Assembly (NCBI GenBank): GCA_038246645.1
Contig: JBBRVS010000143.1
Coordinates: forward strand, 1 to 14,254
Reading direction: 5' to 3'
Source: JAHCHG01 sp038246645
GTDB taxonomy: Bacteria; Acidobacteriota; Blastocatellia; Pyrinomonadales; Pyrinomonadaceae
DNA length: 14,254 nt
Positions 1-7,785 of the stretch are shown here, one piece after another. The notes beneath the pieces were generated by a model. The model saw nothing but the letters and a program-made list of their open reading frames with translations. It did no database searches and had not been told where the DNA came from. The first letter of the stretch is position 1; every line of letters begins with the position of its first letter. Made by a program: the position numbers and the translations under genes.

Positions 1-165
1 TCGCCAAATTCAACAGACCTTTAAAAATTGACAAAATTAGGGCTGTATATTGTTCTTTTAAAAATCTATCTACAATATATAGCAGTCAAAATCGTCATCA
101 AAAATTATTGATATTTCTGTGTCCCACTTTTAATTACACCCATTTCTCCCTTCAAAATTCGATTT

Positions 166-2175
166 TTATTGACAGACAGCGGCGTTTGGGTTGCCCGCGC
201 AGACGAGCTTTCGCAAACCGTCAATCAACGCTTTTTGTTCGTCAATCTGTTTCTGCTGCTCGCTGATTTGCGTTTGTTGTTCTTTGAAGGCGTTGACGAA
301 CAGAACACTCAGGCGGTCGTATTTGACACCTTCGACTTCACCTTTTGCATTGTAATTAACGAACAGCGGATTGATTGCCGCGATGTCTTCCGCGCCGAAG
401 CCGACATCCTTCATTCCGCCGTTTTTCCAATCGAATGAAATCGGCTGCAATTGATTGATGAGCGACAAGCCGAACGCGAACGGCGCGATGTTGGTTTTGT
501 AGCGTAAGGAAGATGAACAGTTGGAAATTTCAAAACCGGCGTTGAAACAAAGGTTATTGGTACCGGCACTTCCGAATGTATTGAGTTTGACTTTGCCGGG
601 AATTCTTACTGTGTCCGAAGCGTTGTTGCGCCCCAGAACGATTGAATTGCTCTCAAAGCTGCTCGCCCCTGCGCCGATAACGGTTGTGTAGGTTAAATTA
701 CCAGCCGCGACATTGGCGTTCTCCCCGATAACGGTGTTGTTACTGCCGGAAACATTGATATTCCCGGCGTTGAGTCCGAGAAAGACATTGCTGCCGCCAC
801 CTTGAGTTGAAGCACCCGCGCCCGAACCGAAGAAACTGTTGCCCGCGCCGCTTGAATTGCTAAAGCCTGAGCTGGCACCGAAGAAACTATTATTCGCGCC
901 GCTGGAATTGTTAAAGCCGGTTGACTCGCCGAAAAATGAATTAAAAGAGCCGCCCGCGTTGAAAAATCCGCTGCCTGTCCCGAAGAAAGAGTTGTCGGTG
1001 CCGGTCGTTATTCTGCCCGCGCCGAGACCGACCACCGTATTATCCGTGCCGAAAGCACCGAGGATGCGCGAAGCTCCGAGATTATACTGCGTCGCGGAAG
1101 TAACGCTGTTCGCCGACAGCGTTCCGCCAACCGTACTGCTGCCCGGAATCTGCACGGCATCCGCGCTTCTGCCCAAAACGACGGTGTTGCTTGCGCCGAC
1201 GATTGCGCCTGCGCCGAGCGCGGTGGCATACGTCAGATTGTTGAGGTTGACATTTGCCGTAGTGCCGATGATGGTGTTGAAATTGCCCGTCGTGTTCGCG
1301 CTTCCGGCTTGCACACCGACAAAGGTATTATCGCCGCCTGCTGTATTGCTGAGTCCGGCATTGACTCCGATAAATGTGTTCTCGATACCGCCGAAGTTGC
1401 TTTGTCCGGCATCGCGTCCGAAAAATGAATTATTGTTGCCCGTTCTGTTAGTTAATCCGGCTTGGTGTCCGAAAAACGAGTTGCTTTCACCCAGATTCTG
1501 ATTGCCCGCGCGGAACCCGGCAAACAGATTGTTTGTTCCCGGATTGCTCAAGACGCGGTCACCGCCGATGCTGAACTGCGTTCGGGCGTTAAAACTAGCC
1601 GCTTCGCCCGTGCCGGAGATAATAAAGTTTGCTGACGACTGCATCGCCGTGTTTTGATTCTGAATATAATTGCCGCTGCCCGCCGTCGGTGTGCGAGAAT
1701 CGGTCAGGCGCGTGTCGCCTTCTTTGATAATCTGCGCGGCAGGTGTTCCGCCGACGTTAAATGTATTCGTCGAAATGTCGGCAGTCGTCGCGGTTTTGGA
1801 TTTAATGGCATACGGCGTTGAAGTGAACGGCTGTAACGGATCGAGCGGCGTGTAAACGTCGCCCGCATTGCGCTTGACCGAGATTTTCAAGAATCTGTCG
1901 CCGCCGTCAAAAGCATTTGAAGCGGTGAAATTTAACTGAACCGTGAAAACATTATTTGAAACCGTTACCGGAACATCGTTTAAGGTATCAATCAGCGTGT
2001 TGCCCGCCGCGTCCGCGTAAAGTTCGAACTTCATCAGATATGAACCGCTGCCGGAACTCATCGTATCGTTTAAGCGTCCCTGATATGTGAACGCCGTCGT
2101 CTGCGCCGCCGCGAAATTGGCGAGCGCGAAAATTGCTAAAGTTAATGACAATAATTTTAAGTTGATTTTTTTCAT
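166..2175 (-). CDS. Secreted repeat protein with C-terminal peptidase S74 (intramolecular chaperone) domain
   Basis: A 669-residue protein with a clear Sec signal peptide (KK, then a hydrophobic core to about residue 20, likely cleavage after AAA at 22-24). Residues 25-125 form an N-terminal domain starting FTYQGRL. Residues 198-345 and 361-527 are two related blocks of about 16-residue repeats built on N-[ST]-F-F-G-x-x-[AS]-G. Each block ends with an LTY, IGAGA, VLGR and IPG series. Residues 555-640 fit a peptidase S74 domain: SSLRYKTNI at 555-563 aligns with the family SDxRxK motif, so Ser555 and Lys560 would be the self-cleavage dyad. A short Q-rich coiled coil (630-655) and a Cys pair (C659, C668) close the protein. 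In phage tail spikes this domain drives trimerisation and then cleaves itself off. By inference this is a trimeric surface or secreted fibre. The start is fixed by the signal peptide and by AAGGAG nine bases upstream. The ligand is unknown. Confidence 0.85.
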   Translation of the reverse strand: MKKINLKLLSLTLAIFALANFAAAQTTAFTYQGRLNDTMSSGSGSYLMKFELYADAAGNTLIDTLNDVPVTVSNNVFTVQLNFTASNAFDGGDRFLKISVKRNAGDVYTPLDPLQPFTSTPYAIKSKTATTADISTNTFNVGGTPAAQIIKEGDTRLTDSRTPTAGSGNYIQNQNTAMQSSANFIISGTGEAASFNARTQFSIGGDRVLSNPGTNNLFAGFRAGNQNLGESNSFFGHQAGLTNRTGNNNSFFGRDAGQSNFGGIENTFIGVNAGLSNTAGGDNTFVGVQAGSANTTGNFNTIIGTTANVNLNNLTYATALGAGAIVGASNTVVLGRSADAVQIPGSSTVGGTLSANSVTSATQYNLGASRILGAFGTDNTVVGLGAGRITTGTDNSFFGTGSGFFNAGGSFNSFFGESTGFNNSSGANNSFFGASSGFSNSSGAGNSFFGSGAGASTQGGGSNVFLGLNAGNINVSGSNNTVIGENANVAAGNLTYTTVIGAGASSFESNSIVLGRNNASDTVRIPGKVKLNTFGSAGTNNLCFNAGFEISNCSSSLRYKTNIAPFAFGLSLINQLQPISFDWKNGGMKDVGFGAEDIAAINPLFVNYNAKGEVEGVKYDRLSVLFVNAFKEQQTQISEQQKQIDEQKALIDGLRKLVCAGNPNAAVCQ
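595..1584 (-). repeat. In-gene tandem block duplication of ~48-51 bp repeats
   Basis: Within the S74 protein two homologous blocks are encoded at 1141-1584 (residues 198-345, about six short repeats) and 595-1095 (residues 361-527, about seven). Both open with a segment ending RxL followed by GTxN, and both close with NLTY, IGAGA, SNxxVLGR and an IPG signature. So a whole multi-repeat block, not just the 16-17-residue unit, appears to have been duplicated. The repeat number differs by one between the copies. Confidence 0.8.
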
Positions 2176-2184
2176 AATAAATTT

Positions 2185-2190
2185 CTCCTT
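2185..2190 (-). promoter_or_regulatory. Ribosome binding site of the S74 gene
   Basis: AAGGAG on the minus strand, nine bases before the ATG at 2175. It lies in the 22-bp gap after the small CxxC/HTH gene and confirms the S74 start. Confidence 0.6.
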
Positions 2191-2197
2191 GTGCGTT

Positions 2198-2482
2198 TTA
2201 TTCAGTGGTTAATTGTTTCGTGCCGTCGTTCAAAAATTCCGCCAGCGACGATGGGCAGAGCATCACCGCGCCCGCTTCGGTTTCGGCGAAATGAACCGCT
2301 TTTTGTTCGACCAGACGAAAGACGGCAAGTTGGCTGATGCCGAAAAGCGCGGGTGCGGCTTCGATTCCGATCAACACTTCGCTGCAAGCAAGACAAAAAA
2401 TTTGTTCCGCCGAATCCGCCCCGCGAATGACGAATTTCCTGTTTGTTTCAATAATAATTTCGGTTGAGCGTTTAATTTTCAT
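2198..2482 (-). CDS. Small CxxC / excisionase-like HTH protein (hypothetical)
   Basis: A 94-residue protein with a basic N-terminal strand (MKIKRSTEI), a CLAC pair at C30/C33, and a segment at about 40-62 (IEAAPALFGISQLAVFRLVE) that reads like an excisionase/AlpA-type helix-turn-helix: an EAA..LFGIS turn followed by a recognition helix. Residues 62-80 then form a short strand pair ending MLCPSSL with C76. From memory, small proteins with this pattern (CxxC, then EAAxLxGVSxRxxYRxVExGxxHF, then LxCxxSL) are common in Acidobacteria, but I cannot verify a family name. The three Cys could bind a metal or act as a redox switch. The gene lies 22 bp upstream of the S74 gene on the same strand, so the two are probably cotranscribed. 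It is divergent from the winged-helix regulator. Confidence 0.65.
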   Translation of the reverse strand: MKIKRSTEIIIETNRKFVIRGADSAEQIFCLACSEVLIGIEAAPALFGISQLAVFRLVEQKAVHFAETEAGAVMLCPSSLAEFLNDGTKQLTTE

Positions 2483-2597
2483 TTGATTTTCGTTTATAAT
2501 CAGACTCGCTTCGACTTTCTGAATTCGGGCTTACATCGAACTTAAACTTGCTCATAAAAAAAGTCCTGAAAGAAACCGGAAGTTTTCTGGAAATTTT

Positions 2598-4817
2598 TTG
2601 GATAAGCCATTAAACACTGTGAATAAACGATTTTACGATTTCGCCGAATTTCGGCTGGACACAATGAATCACCGCCTTTTGCGCGGCGGCGAAACGATTG
2701 CGCTGACACCGAAGGAGTTTGAAGTTTTGCTCGCGCTGGTTGAGAACGCCGGAAATATCGTTTCCAAAGACGAACTGCTCGAAGCGGTTTGGAAGGATGT
2801 TTTTGTCAATGAAGAAACCTTGATGCGGAATGTTTCGTGGCTGAGGAAAAAGCTGAACAGCGGGGGCGGCGAAAAATTTATCGAAACCGTCCCGAAACGC
2901 GGCTATCTTTTCACGGGGCTAGTCACGACGAGCGACGCGCCGGAAATCTTCGTCGAAGAACAATCTGTTCAGCGCATTCGCATCGAAGAAACAATCACGT
3001 TCACGCCTGATGAAGATGAAAATGTAGAAAAAGGTTCGTCGCCCGCGCCCGCCGCGCTTCTGCCGAATCCAAAACCCGAAATCCAAAACTCGAAATTGGC
3101 GTGGTTCGCCCTCGCCTTCGTCGCGTTTGCCGCAATCGGTTTCATCATTTATCAAAATTATTTTCAGAATCGTCCCGCAAAAGTGGTCGTCGCTTCTCGC
3201 GTCGTTTCGTTTTCCGGCGCGAATGGACGCGAAAACACTCCGGCGTTTTCGCCCGACGGCAAACAACTCGCATATTCCTGGAACGGCGGCGAAGGCGACG
3301 CGCTCGATATTTACGTCAAACTCGTCGGCGCGGGCGAACCGCTGCGGCTGACCGACAAGGAAGCGAACGAGCAATATTCGACGTTTTCGCCCGATGGCTC
3401 CCACGTCGCCTTCGTTCGGGAATTTAAAGATTACGGCGAAATTTTGCTTGTTCCGTCGCTCGGCGGCGCGGAACGCAAAATTGCCCGACTTTTTTCCGGC
3501 AATTACAGCATTTCCTACGCGCCCGACGGACGTAACATCGCCGTCGTTGACACGGAAAACTCCACCGTCGGCGGACAATACGCCATTTATCTCGTCAACA
3601 TCGAAACCGGCGAGCGCGGACGAGTTACCGCGCCGGCAAAGTTTGCAGGCGAAACCACGCCGCGCTTTTCGCCCGACGGTAAATCGCTGGCTTTTCTGCG
3701 CGTTTCCGCGAATCAAAAACAGGAGTTATTCGTCGTTCCGGTAACTGGCGGCGAACCGCGTCAACTGACTTTCGACGACGCGACCATTCATTCACTGGCG
3801 TGGAGCGCGGACGGGCGGATGATTTATTTCGTTTCGTTTCGTGGCAGTAATCTGGCGAGTGTCTGGCGCGTTCCGGCGGTGGGCGGTGAGCCGGAAATAG
3901 TTTCGATTGGCGGCAGCATCATCACTAATTTATCCGTTTCTCCTGACGGAAAAACGCTCGCTTTCGTCGAAACCGCGCAAAACGTCGATGTCTGGCGCGT
4001 TATGGCAGACGGCAAACCGGCAAAAAGGCTGATCGCCTCGACCAATAACGAACACAATCCGCAGTTCTCGCCCGACGACTCGCGCATCGTCTTTTTGTCA
4101 GATCGCACGGGCAAATATGAAATTTGGACGGCGGACGCGGACGGCAAAAATCCGCGCCGAATCACCGACACGCCGTTCGAGATCGGCTCGCCGCGCTTTT
4201 CGCCTGACGGTTTGCAAATTGCCTTTTTCGCAAAAGACGGCGAAACGTCAAACATTTTTACAATCTCTGCCGAAGGCGGCGCGGCGCGGCAACTGACCAC
4301 GGAAAAGTCGCGGAACATCCTGCCCGCGTGGAGCGCGGACGGCAGATGGATTTATTTCACCTCTAACCGCGCGGGCGAAATGAACATCTGGAAAATGCCC
4401 GCAGGCGGCGGTCAAGCCGTTCAAATCACCAAAGGCGGCGCGTTTCAATCCGCGCCCGCGCCAAACGGCAAAACTGTTTTTTATTCCAAAACAGAAGCTT
4501 CCGACGGTTTATGGCGCGTTTCGACGGAAGGCGGCGCGGAAGAAAACATTCCCGAACTTGCTGCTGCCGCCGCCAACAAATGGTCAATGTCGCCGTCGGG
4601 AATTTATTTTCTCGCCCGTCAACCCGACCAAAGTTTTAAAATCAAATTTTACGATTTCGCCGCCAGCCAAGTAAAAGATACGGACGGCAGATACAAAATC
4701 CCGTTCAACGTCCAGGGAAGTCCCGGCGCGAATGCCGACGGAAGCATTTTTATATTTTCGTTGAAAGACCAAAACGCCAGCCAAATTATGCTCGCCGAAC
4801 TGCCGCCAGCCGACTAG
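2598..4817 (+). CDS. Membrane-anchored winged-helix regulator with PD40 (TolB-like) propeller
   Basis: A 739-residue protein in three parts. Residues 10-107 are an OmpR/PhoB-type winged helix (LTPKEFEVLLALVENAG, DELLEAVWKD, then RKKLN and VPKRGYLF). Residues 108-166 are an acidic, proline-containing linker. One transmembrane helix spans about 167-186 (LAWFALAFVAFAAIGFIIY). Residues 195-739 carry about twelve PD40 strands with the FSPDGKxLAF signature (for example near 217, and later WSADGRxIYF variants), enough for two six-bladed propellers. This CadC/ToxR-like topology puts DNA binding in the cytoplasm and the propeller outside, so it probably works as a one-component membrane sensor. The chosen start is a TTG with GGA six bases upstream. 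A GTG at 2619 is the alternative, and the first ATG (residue 23) would cut into the winged helix. It is divergent from the CxxC/HTH-S74 unit, a plausible target. The ligand is unknown. Confidence 0.88.
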   Translation: MDKPLNTVNKRFYDFAEFRLDTMNHRLLRGGETIALTPKEFEVLLALVENAGNIVSKDELLEAVWKDVFVNEETLMRNVSWLRKKLNSGGGEKFIETVPKRGYLFTGLVTTSDAPEIFVEEQSVQRIRIEETITFTPDEDENVEKGSSPAPAALLPNPKPEIQNSKLAWFALAFVAFAAIGFIIYQNYFQNRPAKVVVASRVVSFSGANGRENTPAFSPDGKQLAYSWNGGEGDALDIYVKLVGAGEPLRLTDKEANEQYSTFSPDGSHVAFVREFKDYGEILLVPSLGGAERKIARLFSGNYSISYAPDGRNIAVVDTENSTVGGQYAIYLVNIETGERGRVTAPAKFAGETTPRFSPDGKSLAFLRVSANQKQELFVVPVTGGEPRQLTFDDATIHSLAWSADGRMIYFVSFRGSNLASVWRVPAVGGEPEIVSIGGSIITNLSVSPDGKTLAFVETAQNVDVWRVMADGKPAKRLIASTNNEHNPQFSPDDSRIVFLSDRTGKYEIWTADADGKNPRRITDTPFEIGSPRFSPDGLQIAFFAKDGETSNIFTISAEGGAARQLTTEKSRNILPAWSADGRWIYFTSNRAGEMNIWKMPAGGGQAVQITKGGAFQSAPAPNGKTVFYSKTEASDGLWRVSTEGGAEENIPELAAAAANKWSMSPSGIYFLARQPDQSFKIKFYDFAASQVKDTDGRYKIPFNVQGSPGANADGSIFIFSLKDQNASQIMLAELPPAD
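3066..3098 (+). repeat. Intergenic-type A-rich repeat inside the regulator coding region
   Basis: The stretch encoding NPKPEIQNSKLAW, just before the transmembrane helix, contains AATCCAAAA, GAAATC and CAAAA modules. They occur in the same order as the reverse complement of the repeat after groEL (13731-13767), with only a few substitutions over about 26 bases. It is in frame and lies in the unstructured linker. Confidence 0.45.
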
Positions 4818-4848
4818 AAAGTGAACTTTTTGATTTTAACACCACAAA

Positions 4849-6837
4849 TTATACTAACTGTATTTGCCGTTCCCGCAGATAATTTATTCGATCACGAATT
4901 TCTGCCGCTTGTTCAAATTTCATATCGCGTGCCGCCTGACGCATATCGGCTTCGAGTTGCAAAATAGTTTCCTTTAATTGTTTCGGCGAATATTCTTCAA
5001 ATTTGTCCATTTCGAGCGGAACTTTGAAATAATCCGCTTCATAAGCCGTAACCAGAGTCGCTTCGATTGATTTGACGATGGTCGTCGGCGTGATGCCGTG
5101 TTTTTCGTTGTATTCTTCCTGAATTTTGCGGCGGCGGATCGTTTCGTCAATCGCGGCTTTCATTGATCGGGTGATCTTATCCGCGTAAAGAATCGCCAGC
5201 CCTTCAGAATTTCGCGCGGCGCGTCCGATGGTTTGAATCAGACTTCGTTCGCTTCTTAAAAATCCTTCTTTGTCGGCATCGAGAATCGCAACTAAGGACA
5301 CTTCCGGCAAATCCAGACCTTCGCGCAAAAGATTAATTCCGACAAGAACATCAAATTCGCCGCGCCGCAAGTTTCTTAAAATCTTGATTCGGTCGAGTGT
5401 CGTAATGTCGGAATGAAGATAATTTACTTTTACGCCGACTTCCGCGAAATATTCGGTCAGATTTTCCGACATTTTCTTTGTTAAAGTTGTGACCAAAACT
5501 CTCTCATTTCGTTCGGCGCGTTTCCGGCATTCTTCCAGAAGATCATCAATCTGCCCGCGCACCGGGCGAACTTCGATATTCGGATCGAGCAAGCCCGTCG
5601 GGCGAATGACTTGCTCGACAATTTCGCCGCCCGTTATTTCCAATTCGTAATTTCCGGGCGTGGCGGAAACATAGATGGTTTGTCCGATGCGCTCGTTGAA
5701 TTCTTCAAAATTGAGCGGGCGATTGTCCATCGCCGACGGCAGGCGAAAACCGTATTCGACCAGATTTCCCTTGCGTGAACGGTCGCCTTTATACATCGCG
5801 CCGAGCTGCGGAATCGTCTGATGCGATTCGTCTATGACCATCAGCGAATCTTCCGCCAGATAATGAAGCAAGGTCGGCGGCGGTTCGCCCGGATTTTTGC
5901 CCGTCAAATGGCGCGAATAATTTTCGATTCCGCGGCAAAACCCCATTTCCTTGATCATTTCCAGATCATACATCGTGCGCTGGTGCAGACGTTGGGCTTC
6001 GACGAGTTTGCCCTGTTTGATAAGTTCTTCTTCCCACCAGACGAGTTCTTCTTTAATCGTTTTGAGCGCACGTTTTACGGTTGGTTTGCTCATTACGTAG
6101 TGAGTTTTCGGATAGATCGGCAGGCGCGATTCGTGTTTGAAAAGGACTTCGCCGAGCAGCGGATCAATCGTCGAGATCGAGTCAATTTCATCGCCCCAAA
6201 ATTCGATGCGATACGCTTGATCTTGATAACTCGGATAAATCTCGACCACATCGCCGCGCACGCGAAAAGAGCCGCGCTCGAATTCGATGTGCGAACGTTC
6301 GTATTGCAGTTCGACGAGTTTTTTCAATAGGTCTTCACGCTTCATCTGCTGTCCGGGTTCGACAAAAAGCAGCATTCCGAAATACGCGTCCGGGTCGCCT
6401 AAACCATAGATACAACTGACACTGGCAACGACAATGACATCGCGCCGCTCGAACAGCGCACGCGTCGCGCTCAACCGAAGACGGTCAATTTCTTCGTTGA
6501 TCGTCGCTTCTTTTTCGATGTACAGATCGGACGCGGGAACGTAGGCTTCGGGCTGATAATAATCGTAATACGAAACAAAATATTCGACCGCATTTTCGGG
6601 GAAAAATGTCTTGAATTCCTGATAAAGCTGGGCGGCGAGCGTTTTATTATGCGCCAGAACGAGCGTCGGACGCTGAACTTCTTCAATTACTTTGGCAATT
6701 GAAAAAGTCTTGCCGCTGCCCGTAATCCCCAGTAAAACCTGATGTTGTTCGCCTTCGTTCAAGCCTTTGACAAGCTGCGAAATTGCCTGCGGCTGATCGC
6801 CCTTCGGTGTATTTTCTGAAACTAACTTGAATCGCAT
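4849..6837 (-). CDS. uvrB: UvrABC system protein B
   Basis: This is the damage-verifying helicase-like subunit of bacterial nucleotide excision repair. It is loaded by UvrA, clamps one strand at a lesion, then recruits UvrC for dual incision. At 662 residues it is normal in length. Visible motifs are Walker A GITGSGKT (37-44), the aromatic beta-hairpin region (YYDYYQPEAYVPASDLYIEK, from residue 90) that is threaded between the strands, Walker B DESH (336-339), SATP (391-394), helicase motif VI QTIGRAAR (535-542), and the C-terminal UVR domain (about 622-660, with FEQAAEIRDRI) that contacts UvrC. The N-terminus MRFKLVSENTPKGDQP is typical, which fixes the ATG. It has no strong Shine-Dalgarno and I see no LexA-like CTGT-N8-ACAG box upstream. 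It converges on the regulator gene with 31 bp between stops and no obvious terminator. It looks intact. Confidence 0.98.
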   Translation of the reverse strand: MRFKLVSENTPKGDQPQAISQLVKGLNEGEQHQVLLGITGSGKTFSIAKVIEEVQRPTLVLAHNKTLAAQLYQEFKTFFPENAVEYFVSYYDYYQPEAYVPASDLYIEKEATINEEIDRLRLSATRALFERRDVIVVASVSCIYGLGDPDAYFGMLLFVEPGQQMKREDLLKKLVELQYERSHIEFERGSFRVRGDVVEIYPSYQDQAYRIEFWGDEIDSISTIDPLLGEVLFKHESRLPIYPKTHYVMSKPTVKRALKTIKEELVWWEEELIKQGKLVEAQRLHQRTMYDLEMIKEMGFCRGIENYSRHLTGKNPGEPPPTLLHYLAEDSLMVIDESHQTIPQLGAMYKGDRSRKGNLVEYGFRLPSAMDNRPLNFEEFNERIGQTIYVSATPGNYELEITGGEIVEQVIRPTGLLDPNIEVRPVRGQIDDLLEECRKRAERNERVLVTTLTKKMSENLTEYFAEVGVKVNYLHSDITTLDRIKILRNLRRGEFDVLVGINLLREGLDLPEVSLVAILDADKEGFLRSERSLIQTIGRAARNSEGLAILYADKITRSMKAAIDETIRRRKIQEEYNEKHGITPTTIVKSIEATLVTAYEADYFKVPLEMDKFEEYSPKQLKETILQLEADMRQAARDMKFEQAAEIRDRINYLRERQIQLV

Positions 6838-7009
6838 TGGTAAATTGTATCGTGAATGAAATACAAATGCACGGGTGAATTCACAAAATTTCAGAGATCT
6901 TTTGTTCTAAATTATTAGGTTGAAAATTTTAACGGATTTCGATTGCAAAAGGCAGGTTTGTAAATGAAATCAGGTTCTTTTTTTATATCATTTGAAAACG
7001 ATATTTTTA

Positions 7010-7180
7010 GAAGCTGTTTGAAAACTCAAAAAAAGGTAACGCCAGCGTCTCGCTGGCTGTCCGGCGTGCGTCTCGCACGCCGATGGCGTTAAATTTTCAA
7101 AAAATAATACGGAGTCCGAGACCGAGACGATCTCAGAACAGCCGCCGAGATGGCAGCGTTACCACTTTTCAAACAGCTTC
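7010..7180. mobile_element. MITE-like element with 15-bp terminal inverted repeats
   Basis: A 171-bp non-coding element. The left end GAAGCTGTTTGAAAA (7010-7024) is the exact reverse complement of 7166-7180. TTA flanks it on both sides (7007-7009 and 7181-7183), consistent with a 3-bp target duplication. Inside, GGTAACGC (7035-7042) pairs with GCGTTACC (7156-7163), and TAACGCCA (7037-7044) pairs with TGGCGTTA (7084-7091). Two tight hairpins, 7041-7057 and 7062-7082, each have a TCT loop with a GCGTCTCGC core. There is no coding capacity, so it would need a transposase in trans. The right flank TTA is also the TAA stop of the peroxiredoxin gene. The rest of the 6838-7180 gap (6838-7006) is AT-rich and must hold any uvrB-proximal promoter, but I see no convincing one. 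Confidence 0.7.
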
Positions 7181-7723
7181 TTAGAGTTCCCGCTTAGTTA
7201 AAATAGACTCGTAATTTTCATAGAGCGCATCGGCGCGGGCGGCGTGAATTGCTGTGATAACACTGCGATCCGCCGGACGAAAGGCGCGAATCATTATTTT
7301 TTTCGTGCGGATAATTCCTTTGGCATCAATGACGACAATGCCGCGCGTGAAAGAAACGGGAAATAACCAGTGGTTCATATAAATTTTGGTGATCGCTCTG
7401 TCCGAATCCGCCAGCAGAGGTAAAGGCAATTTGTATTTTCCGGCAAATGTCCGATGTTCTTGTGTTTTTCCGGGCGAAACCCCGACGACGACCGCTTTTG
7501 ATTCTAAATAATCCGACCAGTTATCCCGCAAAGAGCAGAGCTGTTCGGTGCAAACGAGCGTTTCATTTTTCGGATAAAAAAGAATGGCGGTTACCTGACC
7601 CAACTGATCGGACAACCGCCATTCATTATCTTTTTCGTCTCTCAAAACAAAATCAGGTGCTTTTTCCCCGATTTCCGCAAATATGCGATTATCAAAATCT
7701 TCCCTGATATGTAGTGACCCCAT
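7181..7723 (-). CDS. Bcp/AhpC-TSA family peroxiredoxin
   Basis: A 180-residue thioredoxin-fold peroxiredoxin. APDFVLRDEKDNEWRLSD (22-39) is the usual N-terminal strand-helix entry. FYPKNETLVCTEQLCSLRD carries the PxxxTxxC active site (P51, T55, peroxidatic Cys58). A second cysteine at C63, five residues on, is the spacing of atypical 2-Cys Bcp/PrxQ enzymes, which reduce H2O2 and organic peroxides using thioredoxin. No signal peptide is seen, so it is probably cytoplasmic. The start is an ATG at 7723 with GGAAAA a few bases upstream. The N-terminal 17 residues are longer than the minimal fold, so a later start is not excluded. It lies 62 bp downstream of the HEAT-repeat gene on the same strand, so an operon is likely. 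The stop codon coincides with the target duplication of the MITE-like element, and the gene is otherwise intact. Confidence 0.9.
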   Translation of the reverse strand: MGSLHIREDFDNRIFAEIGEKAPDFVLRDEKDNEWRLSDQLGQVTAILFYPKNETLVCTEQLCSLRDNWSDYLESKAVVVGVSPGKTQEHRTFAGKYKLPLPLLADSDRAITKIYMNHWLFPVSFTRGIVVIDAKGIIRTKKIMIRAFRPADRSVITAIHAARADALYENYESILTKREL

Positions 7724-7785
7724 TTTCGTTTTCCAAAACTGCCGGCGGAAATTGTTTTTTTATTGACTGTTAGGCGGAAAATCTT

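Noticed and set aside
28..51. TTGACA at 28-33 with TATATT at 46-51 as a promoter
   Set aside because: The spacer is only 12 bases and no gene follows on that strand. The first 165 bases are AT-rich with no supported feature.
839..1501. 220-codon plus-strand open frame rich in P, L and V
   Set aside because: It is antisense to the repeat blocks of the S74 gene and its periodicity only mirrors those repeats.
595..1584. Regular ~50-bp repeats as a possible CRISPR array
   Set aside because: The repeats are degenerate, in frame, and encode a protein repeat; there are no identical repeats with unique spacers.
2919..3716. 265-codon antisense open frame in the regulator gene
   Set aside because: It has arginine/phenylalanine-rich composition and no family signature, and the sense strand encodes clear winged-helix and PD40 domains.
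6838..7006. SOS (LexA) box upstream of uvrB
   Set aside because: No CTGT-N8-ACAG or GAAC-N4-GTTC type palindrome is present in the upstream region.
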